64,000 nt of DNA from Hyphomonas sp. (GTDB lineage Bacteria; Pseudomonadota; Alphaproteobacteria; Caulobacterales; Hyphomonadaceae): positions 1-64,000 of the forward strand of contig NZ_JAGYJH010000005.1 in the NCBI RefSeq assembly GCF_018402285.1. Reading direction: 5' to 3'. Below, in pieces: positions 17,471 to 27,219 of the stretch. The first letter of the stretch is position 1; the number at the start of each line of letters is the position of its first letter. The notes under the pieces are model-generated. The model made no database searches, was not told the DNA's origin, and saw only the letters and a program-made list of their open reading frames with translations. The translations under genes were made by a program, and so were the position numbers.

Positions 17471-17655
17471 CGATGGCGTTCCTTCTGCGCTGGAACAGGA
17501 TTGGCTAAGGTCTTAGCCGCTGGGATATTGCTGGTCGGCCAGAATGGGCCAAGCCGGCTCCCACCTCCAGATCCCGGGACCGGCAGGGTCACTTCAATCC
17601 TGTCATAGGAAAGCCTGTTCGCTACACGGGGGAGATCGCCGATTCCAGCCATAGG
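17471..17655 (+). repeat. Dispersed intergenic repeat, copy A
   Basis: Contains the core GGCAGGGTCACTTCAATCCT (17583-17602) with GTCAT after it, and the outer block GGAGATCGCCGATT (17631-17644). The same two blocks recur at several intergenic sites in both orientations. The left part (17471-17555) is shared with 3349-3435. Confidence 0.6.
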
Positions 17656-17760
17656 CGCCCACTCGCGAACGCCCGCCGCCTCGATCTCCTGCGCTAGCTC
17701 TGCATCGTCTGTCTGCGCTGACCTGCCCCTTAGGAGTGGTCCCCCGAATTTGTAAGCCCG

Positions 17761-17799
17761 GTCACGTCAGTCAGTCAGTCAGTGACGTCAGTCCGTCAA
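17761..17799. repeat. GTCA tetranucleotide run
   Basis: GTCACGTCAGTCAGTCAGTC followed by AGTGACGTCAGTCCGTCA: about four uninterrupted GTCA units flanked by variant units. It lies downstream of both convergent genes, so slippage would not alter a reading frame. Confidence 0.6.
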
Positions 17800-17828
17800 T
17801 TTGCCAGCGTTCGATAGGTACCTTGTGA

Positions 17829-20800
17829 TCACAACAGGCGATTCAGCAGACCCTTGTAAAAGCGCGGCGACAACAGGCCGCCTGTATTGCACGGCCGCAG
17901 GCGGTTTTGCGGAATGCTAACGCGTGCCAGTTCTTCCGGCGCGAATATATCTGTGCTGGCGGCTGACATCTCGTTGCAGGCTCGCGCCGCGAGCTGCGCG
18001 CCGGACAGTTCGTCAGGCACAGCCAGCTTCAGCAGGCCGCCGTCCTCGGTGTGGGCCAGCAGGGCATCCGCGCTGAACTCGATCCGGTCGAAGCGAGGCG
18101 CGCCGGCTGAAAGGTCTGACGTCAGGTCGGCAATCAACCGCCCGGTGCGTGCGCCCCATACGAGGATGCGCCCCCCATCGAGCGTCGCTATCCTCTGGCC
18201 GGACGGCGAGACCGCGTAGTCCGAACCGTAAGGCCCGTCCGGATTGAGGTCGTTTGGAGGCAGGCTGAATGACGACACCAGCGCGCCGTCAGATACGCGC
18301 CACACCCGGAAGTCCGGCGTCGTGCCGGTATCCGCCCAGCTATGGGTGACGAACAGTGCGCCATCTTCAGAAAAGCGGGCCTCTCGCATGTCTTCGTAGA
18401 CCCCGAACGGCAGGCGGCTGACAATCGCGCCCGTCTCGGTATCCATCAGCAGGGCGTGTGACACGCGATATTCTGCGCGCGGAGATTCGTCGAACGTCAT
18501 CAGGAATCTCGATCCGTCCGGGCTGGGCAGTATGCCCTCGGTCAGCAGGCGCGGTGGTTGCGCCGGCTGGAGGTCTCCCATTGCCGCAGCTTCGGCCTCT
18601 GCCGCTGCCAACGCTTCGGGGAAGCCTTCAAATCGCCAGACCTCCGCCTGTGTCGCGATTTCGAAACCGACAAGGAACGAGCTCGAGGATGCGATGAGGA
18701 TCCCCTGTTCAGGCGCGATGGCTGTGGTGCCCCAATACTCTCCCTGTTCTGGCGCGATGCGCACGGCGTCGAGACCGCCCCCGGCGAGCGCGAGCTGGCG
18801 ATCCGTATCGACATAGCTCATTACATCGCCGGTCCCGCCGGCTGCGACCTCTCCTGGAGACCTGATCCCGGACAATGCCCTGACATCAGATGCGTCCGCC
18901 AGTCGGGCCGAGACAATCCCACCCTCGACTTCTGCCACGATCCGGTCGCCGGCCAAACGGATGTCGCGCGCGCCAGCCTCCAGCGTGAGGAACGGTGCCG
19001 GCGTCAGATCGTCGCCGAGAACCGACACGCGCAGGCCATCATCTGACAATGCGAAGACGCGCCCGTCCGGGCTGCGCAAGACCCTGCCGAAGCCTTGTGC
19101 CACACTTTCCGGCGCCCGCGGCACGATGGTCCAGCGCCTGATCTCCCCGGCGTCATCGCCAGTCAACAGCACTCCGTCCGAGACCGGCTTAACCGCAGAG
19201 ACAGTCGCAACGTGTCCGGACAATTTCAGCCGCAAATCGCCCGTCGTCAGATCGCGAACTTCGCCCTGCGTCCCGGAAAAGCCGACCAACAGGTTCGACT
19301 CTCGCAGAACCGCATACCGGTCGTATGTCTGGCGCCACAACGGCTCGGTGCTGTCGGTGTATTCGAACACTTGCAACTGGCTTGAGACCATGCCGTCAGG
19401 ACCGTCAGACCAGGCCTGTCGCACCATGAACGCACGGTCGCGCTGCGCTGCTTCACCGGACGCGACGTCGATCGAATAGATCGTCCCCTCCGACATCTCC
19501 ACGATCAGGGTCTTGCCGTCTACTGACGATTGCAACGTGGCGATTTCCGTCTTGTCGCCAAACTCGTCTTCGCCATCAGGCAGCGTGAATCTCTTTATGG
19601 ATGCACCGGTCCGGGCGTCGAGCAGGCTCGCGTCGAGCCTGCCGGTCTTGGCCACGATCGACTTGCCGTCAGGGGCGAAGAAAGGCGCAGGTTGCTCCAT
19701 GTAGAAGTCACTGCTCCCGCCGGCATCAAAAGCGAACAGGATCTCACCGGACTCTACGTCAATCACCCGCGAGGCGTCGTTGCTCCAGCCGGCGACCAGT
19801 ACCGTGCGTGCATCCGGCGACCAGTAGTAACCGCCCAGCATGAACCAGCCATCACCGGTCTCCGGATCATTGAAGTCCGCGCGTCCCAGCGGGCGCACCG
19901 GACAGCCGGTCTCGACCGACCAGATGACGCCGGCCGAGGCGAATATCGGATCCTGTTCGTCCTCCGCATCGTACGCGTAATTGCACGTCTTCATGATCTC
20001 TATCTGATCGGCACCCCACGGCCTTATCGGAAAGGTGATCAGCTGCGAGCCGTCAGGGCTCAGCGCCGCCGAGAACATACCATCGAAATCGGATTCCGCG
20101 ACCTTTCCTGCGTAAGGCACCTCCATGCGCAGCGCGCCGCTCTCCATGTCGATGACGCGGATACTGCCGACCGAACTGACCACAGACGCCGTCGATCCGT
20201 CGGCGCTGAGTTCGACATGCTCCACCGGGTCGGCATTCTGGCGCGCTTCAGCCAGATGGCGCGCCGTCACCCGGTTGTTCCACAGCGCAGAAGCCATTGC
20301 GTCTTCGGCATCAGCCGACATGACATTCACGACTTTTCCCTGCCCCGCCGGGAGGCCCTGCAGCGCCAACCGCGCGCCATTGTCGTAATTGCCGTCCTCG
20401 ATCGTGTTCCAGGCGAGGCCTGCAAAAGCGAGCGACTGGCTTTGGCGCGCCGAAATCATTTGCTGCCAAGCCGAAAATGCAGCGCCCGTTGCTGCAATCG
20501 CCAGCACGGTTACGACACTGGTGATCATCCGCGCGATCCGCCGGTCGCGCCGCTCCATTTCCGATTGCCGCTGGCTGAGGATATCCGGTGCAAGCCCGAT
20601 CATCGTTGCCACAGTCTTCAGCACCGCGAAGTTGTAGCCCTCCGCCGTCGGGCGCAGGTCGGGCGCAATCGGAGCTGGTTCGCGTTCGTCCGTCAGCTGT
20701 CCATCCGCCCTCATTACGCGCAGCAGTGCAGGCGGAAAGGCGCCATTGGGCGCATGCTCTGGGTGGTATTCCACAGGATCGCCATCGAGAAGAACCGGGA

Positions 20801-21158
20801 TGATCCGCGCCATTGCGCCTTTGCGCTTGAAGGTTTCAACCTCAGTGTTCACCCACATCGATTTGGCCGAATGGGGTGAGCAGATCAGGATCAGGAACGC
20901 CGATTCCTGCAGCGTCTTTTCGATCTGTGCGCCGAGATCGCCGGCGGCGACCATATCCGTAACATCCCGGAATATCGGCACGAGCCGCTTGGGCACGGGC
21001 CCGTTCAACGTTCCGCGCGCAACCAGCGGTTTGGGAATGCGATATCTTTCGATCCCGCGCTGGAACTTGTCGCCGGCCGCCAGATCAGCACGCGAATAGC
21101 TGATGAAGGCCGCGTACTTGTGTGTTGCCCACAAGGATTCTGCGTACAAGTCTTCCAT
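17829..21158 (-). CDS. TIR domain - transmembrane - beta-propeller protein (second copy)
   Basis: About 1109 aa from the ATG at 21158, chosen because GGAGGGG sits just upstream; a GTG six codons earlier is the alternative. TIR domain at about 15-180: YAAFISYSRADLA, IFRDVTDM, and SPHSAKSMWVNTEVE with the Glu (about 106) at the TIR catalytic position. A single TM follows at about 208-230 (MITSVVTVLAIAATGAAF). The remaining 850 residues are WD40-like beta-propeller repeats that are strongly diverged ('LSADGSTASVVSSVGSIRVIDM'), unlike the near-identical units of the 4977-7856 gene. Tail: RLRPCNTGGLL. Same architecture, low sequence identity: paralogous families rather than a recent duplication. 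NAD+-consuming, membrane-bound sensor/effector is the inferred role. Confidence 0.85.
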   Translation of the reverse strand: MEDLYAESLWATHKYAAFISYSRADLAAGDKFQRGIERYRIPKPLVARGTLNGPVPKRLVPIFRDVTDMVAAGDLGAQIEKTLQESAFLILICSPHSAKSMWVNTEVETFKRKGAMARIIPVLLDGDPVEYHPEHAPNGAFPPALLRVMRADGQLTDEREPAPIAPDLRPTAEGYNFAVLKTVATMIGLAPDILSQRQSEMERRDRRIARMITSVVTVLAIAATGAAFSAWQQMISARQSQSLAFAGLAWNTIEDGNYDNGARLALQGLPAGQGKVVNVMSADAEDAMASALWNNRVTARHLAEARQNADPVEHVELSADGSTASVVSSVGSIRVIDMESGALRMEVPYAGKVAESDFDGMFSAALSPDGSQLITFPIRPWGADQIEIMKTCNYAYDAEDEQDPIFASAGVIWSVETGCPVRPLGRADFNDPETGDGWFMLGGYYWSPDARTVLVAGWSNDASRVIDVESGEILFAFDAGGSSDFYMEQPAPFFAPDGKSIVAKTGRLDASLLDARTGASIKRFTLPDGEDEFGDKTEIATLQSSVDGKTLIVEMSEGTIYSIDVASGEAAQRDRAFMVRQAWSDGPDGMVSSQLQVFEYTDSTEPLWRQTYDRYAVLRESNLLVGFSGTQGEVRDLTTGDLRLKLSGHVATVSAVKPVSDGVLLTGDDAGEIRRWTIVPRAPESVAQGFGRVLRSPDGRVFALSDDGLRVSVLGDDLTPAPFLTLEAGARDIRLAGDRIVAEVEGGIVSARLADASDVRALSGIRSPGEVAAGGTGDVMSYVDTDRQLALAGGGLDAVRIAPEQGEYWGTTAIAPEQGILIASSSSFLVGFEIATQAEVWRFEGFPEALAAAEAEAAAMGDLQPAQPPRLLTEGILPSPDGSRFLMTFDESPRAEYRVSHALLMDTETGAIVSRLPFGVYEDMREARFSEDGALFVTHSWADTGTTPDFRVWRVSDGALVSSFSLPPNDLNPDGPYGSDYAVSPSGQRIATLDGGRILVWGARTGRLIADLTSDLSAGAPRFDRIEFSADALLAHTEDGGLLKLAVPDELSGAQLAARACNEMSAASTDIFAPEELARVSIPQNRLRPCNTGGLLSPRFYKGLLNRLL

Positions 21159-21491
21159 CGTCCCCTCCAGCGCCACCGCATGGCTGAGAAGAGTTCACAC
21201 CCAAGCAGGCAGGATAGCAAGCCCAACCTGCTTTGCCGGACCTGCGAAACTTGGTGGGCCTACGGACTAAGGCGCACGACCGCGTACTGCGTCCCAGCCT
21301 TCGGGACGCGCCGGAGCGTGCGCCATGTTGCGTTTCGCTGAATACCGTGAACGGTTTAGCCAGGTGTCAAGCTGTTGGGACCCGGGGAACCTCAACCGTC
21401 TTGGACCATGTCTTGCTCAGATGCTCACCAATGTGGCTCCGGTATCACGGCGACGGTATCTTCCCGGCTTTCATCGGAGAAGTCCTAGTCC
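21159..21491. other. Intergenic stretch, nothing recognised
   Basis: About 330 bp between the second TIR gene and a small doubtful CDS. No motif, repeat or RNA gene identified. Confidence 0.35.
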
Positions 21492-21854
21492 ATGCAAGGC
21501 GCAAAGTCCTTGTCGGTCAAGCTGACAGCCTCCTCTGGTGCGGATGCAAACTTCATCGCAACGGAGATTGAAGGGTCTTTGAGCCAGACGAAAACCAGGG
21601 GCGGTTCTCAAGGCAATTCGAGCGTCTTCGAATTGGCAATGGCCTGCAGCACCAACATCAACGCCACTGCATATGATGTCTATGCCTTCTGGCAATGGGA
21701 ATATCGTGTTCCGGTCGTCTTGGGGACCGGCGGCAACACGACTGCAAAAATGACAACCTGCCGTGTCACATGCACGCAGGATGACAGGCGTCCGAACCAT
21801 TGGCCCGGCAGCCCCGAGGACAAAGCGGCATGCTTCAAAATGCGGTTACAATAG
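21492..21854 (+). CDS. Small hypothetical protein, possibly real
   Basis: 120 aa. The middle (NSSVFELAMACSTNINATAY, DVYAFWQWEYRVPVVLGTGG) has natural composition with aromatic-rich patches, and the C-terminus carries three Cys (CRVTCTQDDRR, ACF). No signal peptide and no ribosome-binding site better than GAAG upstream. No family recognised. It could be a fragment of a larger lost gene: the region before it is degenerate. Confidence 0.3.
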   Translation: MQGAKSLSVKLTASSGADANFIATEIEGSLSQTKTRGGSQGNSSVFELAMACSTNINATAYDVYAFWQWEYRVPVVLGTGGNTTAKMTTCRVTCTQDDRRPNHWPGSPEDKAACFKMRLQ

Positions 21855-21906
21855 ACGCTGCGAAGCCTTAGGCTGACCAGGTCGGCTCTGATCGGCATCG
21901 ATCGCG

Positions 21907-21938
21907 ACCGGCAGGGTCACCTCAGTCCCGTCATTCAG
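21907..21938 (+). repeat. Dispersed intergenic repeat, copy B
   Basis: ACCGGCAGGGTCACCTCAGT followed by CCCGTCATTCAG matches the core of copies A and C. The outer GGAGATCGCCGAT block is not found here. The surrounding 21855-22227 holds no gene. Confidence 0.6.
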
Positions 21939-22227
21939 CTGCCGTGCCGCAGCGAGGCTGGAGACCGCAGATAGCAGTCATTGATGCTTCATTGCCGAAC
22001 AAGTGCACCGTCTGTGCAAAGACCGGGGCCGATCAGGGTCCGTTCATCGAAGCCGAACCTAAAGCCGCGCTTCACGAGCAGCGGAGGCTTCTCGTCGCCT
22101 GAAATTCAATTGGTGAGGATCTTGGCAGCCGGAAGTCACGGTGTTCTTGAAGGACAGGTTAATCCTGGCCGCAAAATCCTGAGCCGTGTTTGGGGCAGCA
22201 TGAACTAAGTTTTGTTAAGCACGAGGG

Positions 22228-24117
22228 ATGAAAGCCGCAATCTGCACTTCACTACGACAGGTACTCGGACCCGACTGGTCGCTCAAGGCTGAGCATGCCG
22301 CCGCATTCGATATTGCCGCACGGCTGAAGGCCGACTGGGCTGGAACGCTGGTCGTACTTCTCGGGTTGACGCTCCTGTCCATGTGGATCGTTCACCCGGC
22401 GATTTCTCTCGTCTGGTGCTTTCTGATCCTGCAGAATGAATGGGTGGAGCGCCGCTTTGCGTTCCACCAACGCCCGGATGCACCCTTTGGCAACAGACAG
22501 CTCATTCACTTGGTCCTGCAAAGAACGTCCGGAACCTTGTTCTGGGTCGTGGGCGCGCTTGTCCTGGTAGCCGGGGAGCCCAGCCATCGGCTCCTCGGCC
22601 TGACCCTGTTGATTGGCATCATGGTCCACGTCTCGCTTGTCTACAACACGAGCCGGATACAGACGTTGACGACGGGTATTCCTTGTCTTGCGGGCTTCGT
22701 CGGCGCAACGATCATCACGCTGTTTGATCGGCAACTGACGCTCGATCACAAGGTCATCACTGTCTTCGCGATCGTAGCGATCTTTGGTTACATGATGACG
22801 GCGACCGTCCAGAACCTGAAGATTCGCGACCGCCTGAAAAGCCTCGTAAGCGAGAAGACGCGGCTTGCCGCAGAAGATCCCCTGACCGGCCTTCAGAACC
22901 GGCGCTCTTTCGTCGAGCTTGTGGCGGCCCAGAAAAGCACGGGCCGCCCGCTGACCCTCGTCTTCATTGACCTCGACCGATTCAAGCCGCTGAACGATCA
23001 ATATGGTCATGCGGTCGGTGATCAGGTTTTGATGGAGATCGGCCGGCGCCTTAACGAACAACCCAAGATGCTCGGGGCTGCCCGCCTTGGCGGGGACGAA
23101 TTTGCTGCACTTTTTGCAGCGCCGGGTGATGCCAACCCGGAAGACCTGCAGATCCGTGCCCTCCACAGCAGCCTGACAGCTCCGATCCAATCGGTCTCCG
23201 GGGATGTTTCAGTGGGCGCGTCATTGGGCTGGGTTCGCGCCGGAGGCGAGAGTACATCTGTATCTGAAGTGCTTCATTCCGCCGATGTTGCGATGCGCCG
23301 CGCCAAGGTGGAGCATCTTGGCGTGGCTGAGTTTGATCCAGTGATCGATCAGGCTGCACTTGCGTCTTCCGCAATCGAGATCGCCTTCCGCCACGCGCTT
23401 GCGAACGGCCGGATCCGAACCGCGCTGCAGCCGATTGTCTCGGTCCGCAGCGGCCAGATTGTCACGATGGAACTTTTGGCGCGGTGGCCGAACAGCGGCT
23501 TCCCGCGTGATCCTGCGCCGCAGGATTTCATCCCTATCGCTGAGCGTCTTGGCCTGCTCAACGACATGCTTTGGTCAACCTTGAACCAGGCGCTGCCAGC
23601 GCTTGTCGGGACCAGTTGGTCGCTCGCAATAAATGTCTCGCCATCGCAGCTGACTTCCCGGAATTTCCTGCGCAAGCTCAGCGGCGTCATCGCCCGGCAC
23701 GGCATTGCGCCGCAACGGATCGAGCTTGAGATCACCGAGGAGGTTGCTTTCAGGAACGTCGTGGAGAATTGCGCGGTGCTCGAACAGGCGCGGGGGCTCG
23801 GCTTCCGCGTGGTATTGGATGATTTCGGAGCGGGCTATTCATCGCTCGCGATGCTCGACCGACTGCCGCTCGACAAAATCAAACTGGACCGGGCTTTCGT
23901 TGGTGAACTGAGGGACCGCGCCGCCACCCAGAAAATCCTCAAGGCAACCATGTCGCTTGCGCATGAACTCGGCATTTCCTGTACTGTCGAGGGCATCGAA
24001 TCTGCTGAGACTGCAGCGCTTGTTTCGTCTTTCGGATGTGACCAGATGCAGGGATATTGGGTCGGCATGCCCGAGCTGGTGGAGCCGCGCCACCAGCCCC
24101 TTGAACTCGCAAGCTGA
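22228..24117 (+). CDS. Membrane GGDEF-EAL protein
   Basis: 629 aa. Residues about 38-195 form five or six TM segments (GTLVVLLGLTLLSMWIVHPA ... VITVFAIVAIFGYMMTATV). GGDEF domain about 215-370 with intact RLGGDEF (288-292) and DPLTGLQNRR. No RxxD inhibitory site precedes it, so product inhibition is not expected. EAL domain about 385-625: the signature is MELLAR (E415-L-L in place of EAL), with LEITEEV, DDFGAGYSSL, KIKLDR, EGIESAET and QGYWVG. All metal/catalytic residues needed for c-di-GMP hydrolysis appear present. It may therefore make or degrade c-di-GMP. A second cyclase and curli genes follow within 12 kb. A GC-rich inverted repeat (24117-24149) right after the stop could aid termination. 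Confidence 0.9.
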   Translation: MKAAICTSLRQVLGPDWSLKAEHAAAFDIAARLKADWAGTLVVLLGLTLLSMWIVHPAISLVWCFLILQNEWVERRFAFHQRPDAPFGNRQLIHLVLQRTSGTLFWVVGALVLVAGEPSHRLLGLTLLIGIMVHVSLVYNTSRIQTLTTGIPCLAGFVGATIITLFDRQLTLDHKVITVFAIVAIFGYMMTATVQNLKIRDRLKSLVSEKTRLAAEDPLTGLQNRRSFVELVAAQKSTGRPLTLVFIDLDRFKPLNDQYGHAVGDQVLMEIGRRLNEQPKMLGAARLGGDEFAALFAAPGDANPEDLQIRALHSSLTAPIQSVSGDVSVGASLGWVRAGGESTSVSEVLHSADVAMRRAKVEHLGVAEFDPVIDQAALASSAIEIAFRHALANGRIRTALQPIVSVRSGQIVTMELLARWPNSGFPRDPAPQDFIPIAERLGLLNDMLWSTLNQALPALVGTSWSLAINVSPSQLTSRNFLRKLSGVIARHGIAPQRIELEITEEVAFRNVVENCAVLEQARGLGFRVVLDDFGAGYSSLAMLDRLPLDKIKLDRAFVGELRDRAATQKILKATMSLAHELGISCTVEGIESAETAALVSSFGCDQMQGYWVGMPELVEPRHQPLELAS

Positions 24118-24254
24118 GCGCGCCGTCTATTCCGCCACGCGGGCGCGCTGCTTCGCCCACGGCCAGGGTTGATTTGATCATTGACCCGCGCCCCCTGAAT
24201 TCCGGGCCAGGGGTCTCGTTGCGAAGCGACTGGCTGTTTAGGGACAGGTGAGCT

Positions 24255-24340
24255 CCGATGATCGATCTCGGCATCCGGCAGGGTCGCCTCAGTCCTGTCA
24301 TTCAGTGGCATCATCGGCGCCGGGCCGGAGATCGCCGATT
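24255..24340 (+). repeat. Dispersed intergenic repeat, copy C
   Basis: Core CCGGCAGGGTCGCCTCAGTC with CTGTCATTCAG (24275-24306) and outer block GGAGATCGCCGATT (24327-24340). Similarity to copy B extends upstream (GATCGATCTCGGCATC against GATCGGCATCGATCGC). Confidence 0.65.
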
Positions 24341-24377
24341 GTGTTGAAAAGGTCCCGAAACCCCGAACAATCGACGG

Positions 24378-24395
24378 TTCCGTTCGTGAACGGAA
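24378..24395. promoter_or_regulatory. Perfect inverted repeat, operator-like
   Basis: TTCCGTTCGTGAACGGAA: 8-bp arms around GT. It is about 345 bp upstream of the DUF6671 start and is followed by AAGGAAAAATCCTT, a second short palindrome. It could be an operator or part of a terminator-like structure; no regulator is adjacent. Confidence 0.4.
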
Positions 24396-24739
24396 GGAAA
24401 AATCCTTGTAATCATTTGGTTTTGTTGTTCCGGATTCGCAATGAAATTGCCAGCTTCGGCTTCCTCAAGACAATCTGCGGAAAAGCACTCATAGAGAGCT
24501 GGCAGTGTCTGCGACTAGGATTGGCCCGATTTGCCCGGTGACAATCAACGTTCGAAGTTCTAGACAAGCGGGCATGTTGATGTCGGCAGGGGAAAGAAGA
24601 TATTGCGTCGCTATCACCGCAAGTGTGGTTCCGCCTGATCGGCCGGAATTCTCAGGCAGTCTTTCAAGACGTAGCGCCGAGATGGCTGCATGAGCGCGTA
24701 TGGCCCCCTCGAACATCACAAGAGAGATGGAAATTTCTG

Positions 24740-25600
24740 ATGAAAGGGCCTGCATCTGCCTTTGCCGGACGCCGCGCGGTCCTGGCCACCATGCACGGCA
24801 AGGAGCGTGCGATAGGCCCGGCATTTCGGGACATACTGGGTATCGACATCGAAGTGCCCGGTAATCTCGACACAGACCAGTTGGGAACGTTTTCCGGTGA
24901 GATCGAGCGACCAGGCAGTATGGATGAGGTGCTCGTTGCGAAGGCCCGGCTTGGGCTGAAAGTGTCCGGGCTGGATCTTTCTGTTGCGAGCGAGGGCAGC
25001 TTCGGTCCGCATCCTCAAATGCCCTTCATCCCGGCCGGCCTTGAAAAACTTGTACTGATCGATGCAAGGAGTGGTCTCGTCGCGATAGAGCACAGCGTCG
25101 ATCTGTCACCCTGTTATGCGATCTGGGAAACCAGACGCTTGATCGATATCGCAGATCAGATCCGGGCGGCGGGATTTCCTGATCAGGCGATGATTGTACG
25201 GCCAAACAGCGGTCCCGCGGTTATCGTTCAAAAGGGCGTGCAGACTTTAGAAAACCTGGAAGCGGCGATCGGGCAAGCTGCCCGTGTTTCGAGTGATGGC
25301 GTAGCCCGCGTTCAGACCGACATGCGCGCCCGGTTCAATCCCAAACGGATGATGTCCATCGCGTCGCTCGCAAAGAAACTTGCCGACCGTCTCTGTCAGA
25401 CCTGTAGCAGCTGCAGCGCCCCGGGCTGGGGCGTAAAGGGCACCGAAGCCGGTTTGCCGTGCAGCTGGTGCGGCGCTCCGACAGCCTGGGTACTGCATGA
25501 GCTGATGGGATGTTTCATGTGTGACCACGAAACAAGCCGGCCACGTTCAGACGGCCTGACAGAGGCCGATCCGGCGCATTGCCCCTACTGCAATCCCTGA
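24740..25600 (+). CDS. DUF6671 family protein
   Basis: 286 aa from the ATG at 24740, where family similarity begins. N-terminal two thirds: FAGRRAVLATMHGKERAIGP, LDTDQLGTFSGEIERPGSMD, ASEGSFGPHPQMPFIPAGLE, AIEHSVDLS. These are characteristic blocks of DUF6671. The C-terminus adds two zinc-ribbon-like modules (CQTCSSCSAPGWG...LPCSWCGAP; CFMCDHE...AHCPYCNP), eight or more Cys in CxxC pairs. The function of the family is unknown. Stand-alone gene; RBS region GAGATGG is weak. Confidence 0.75.
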   Translation: MKGPASAFAGRRAVLATMHGKERAIGPAFRDILGIDIEVPGNLDTDQLGTFSGEIERPGSMDEVLVAKARLGLKVSGLDLSVASEGSFGPHPQMPFIPAGLEKLVLIDARSGLVAIEHSVDLSPCYAIWETRRLIDIADQIRAAGFPDQAMIVRPNSGPAVIVQKGVQTLENLEAAIGQAARVSSDGVARVQTDMRARFNPKRMMSIASLAKKLADRLCQTCSSCSAPGWGVKGTEAGLPCSWCGAPTAWVLHELMGCFMCDHETSRPRSDGLTEADPAHCPYCNP

Positions 25601-25825
25601 CCCTCTTGCCGATCGCTGGGCAGTCGACCCGATTTGCCCGGTCAACATGCCTGTGATCCGGTAAGTTTAAATGGAGCGCAATCTGAAGGGTCGCTGAAAG
25701 TATCGACGCTTCATGCTGTTCAATGGCGCTCGACTGAAGTAATTCAAGTTTGACCATCCTTGATCAAGCGTCGTACCGGCACGGCGCCGTGACCCATCTT
25801 GCAGCTGCCGCGGAGGAACCTGTCT

Positions 25826-26922
25826 GTGCAAAAATCTGACCAAGGCGCGGTAAAGGCTCCCGACCGGCTGACGTTGCGGCGCCCTGATGACTGGCATGTT
25901 CATCTGCGAGATGGCGCATTGCTCGCTTCGGTCGTGGGCTACACAGCAAGGCAGTTTGCTCGGGCAATCGTGATGCCGAATCTCAGCCCTCCGATCACAA
26001 CCGTGGCAGCCGCAGCCGCCTACCGCGACCGCATCCTTGCCGCCCTTGAGCCGGGCGTTGTCTTCACGCCTTTGATGACCTGCTACCTCACCGACACAAT
26101 CGAGGCCGGCGAGGTCGAACGCGGGTTTGCAGAAGGCGTCTTCACAGCCTGCAAGCTCTACCCCGCTCACGCCACCACCAATTCGGATCACGGCGTCACA
26201 GACATAAGAAAGATCTATCCTGTGCTCGAGGCCATGGAGCGCATCGGAATGCCTCTGCTACTGCACGGGGAAGTCACAGATCGCCATGTCGACATCTTTG
26301 ACCGGGAGGCCGTTTTCATTGACCGGATCCTGACCAAGCTGATAGCTGACTTCCCCGGGCTAAAGGTGGTGTTCGAGCACATCACGACAGCCGACGCGGT
26401 CAGCCTTCGTCGAAGCCGCTGGTCCAAATGTCGCAGCCACGATAACGCCGCACCATCTGGCGATCAATCGCAACGCCATGTTCGACGGCGGGATCCGCCC
26501 TCATTTCTATTGCTTGCCGATCGCGAAGCGGGAGGCCCATCGGCTCGCATTGCGTGCGGCCGCAACATCAGGTTCGGCGAAATTCTTCCTCGGCACAGAC
26601 TCAGCACCGCACGCGGTCAGCGACAAGGAGTCCGCGTGCGGGTGCGCCGGCATATTCAATGCGCCCTTTGCTCTGGAAAGCTATGCGCGTGTGTTTGAAG
26701 AGGAAGGCGCGCTCCACCACCTTGAAGCTTTCGCGTCAGAAAATGGTCCACGCTTTTACGGCCTTTCCTTGAACTCTGGGTCCGTAATCCTGGAGCGCAA
26801 GCCTCAGCTTGTTCCCGTACAGATGAGTCGAAGCAGGCGTTCCGATCGTTCCGTTCCATGCGGGCGAGGAAATCTCCTGGAGATTTTGCGGCAATGCTGC
26901 CGAAATCAGAAAGGACGCCTGA
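25826..26922 (+). pseudogene. pyrC: Dihydroorotase (PyrC), interrupted by two frameshifts
   Basis: GTG start at 25826 with GGAGGA nine bases upstream. PyrC converts carbamoyl-aspartate to dihydroorotate. Conserved residues all exist but in three frames. Frame 1: [10 protein letters not shown] (Zn His pair), [16 protein letters not shown] (carbamylated Lys), [18 protein letters not shown]. Frame 2, after one extra base near 26405: [53 protein letters not shown]. Frame 3, after another +1 near 26825: [20 protein letters not shown] and stop at 26920. Two single-base insertions in an otherwise well-conserved gene mean either recent pseudogenisation or sequence error. If real, another dihydroorotase must supply pyrimidines. 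Confidence 0.85.
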
Positions 26923-27123
26923 GTAAATCTAGTCTTGTGACGGACGGAGCGCCGTTTGCGGCAACAACGCCGGTCGATGTCTGCGATTGGCTGTCTGACG
27001 CAAGCCAGCATGGGCCAAATTTGCTGCGGCCTCTTATAACTCCTCCCGTTTGGGTCAGTGTCCGGTCCGCAGGAAGAAGCATGGGACTCTCCAAAGCGGT
27101 CGTCCGCCCTCTAGCCACCAATG

Positions 27124-27192
27124 TCTGTTTTCGGCGATCTCCCGCCGGGCGGCTGCCTGGCAGCCCGATGACAGGACCGAGGTGACCCTGCC
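27124..27192 (-). repeat. Dispersed intergenic repeat, copy D
   Basis: Reverse-orientation copy: TCGGCGATCTCC (27131-27142) then GATGACAGGACCGAGGTGAC with CCTGCC (27167-27192). Lies between the dead pyrC and the DUF4304 gene, 3' to both. Confidence 0.65.
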
Positions 27193-27219
27193 CAACGCGT
27201 TAACCGAAGCCAACTGGCC

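Larger units (their letters stand above)
17371..17828. other. Convergent intergenic region
   Basis: No gene. Contains the best-preserved upstream half of the dispersed repeat (17471-17655) and a GTCA tetranucleotide run (17761-17799). Both flanking genes end here, but no obvious terminator hairpin with a T tract is seen. Confidence 0.5.
24118..24739. other. Intergenic region with repeat copy and palindrome
   Basis: Holds dispersed repeat copy C (24255-24340) and a perfect inverted repeat at 24378-24395. No gene supported; the frame open upstream of the DUF6671 start lacks family similarity. Confidence 0.5.

Noticed and set aside
19530..20879. 449-aa open frame on the plus strand
   Set aside because: Antisense shadow of the second TIR-propeller gene, Arg/His-rich with no family similarity or RBS.
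22252..23190. 312-aa minus-strand frame
   Set aside because: Antisense shadow of the GGDEF-EAL gene, unnatural composition.
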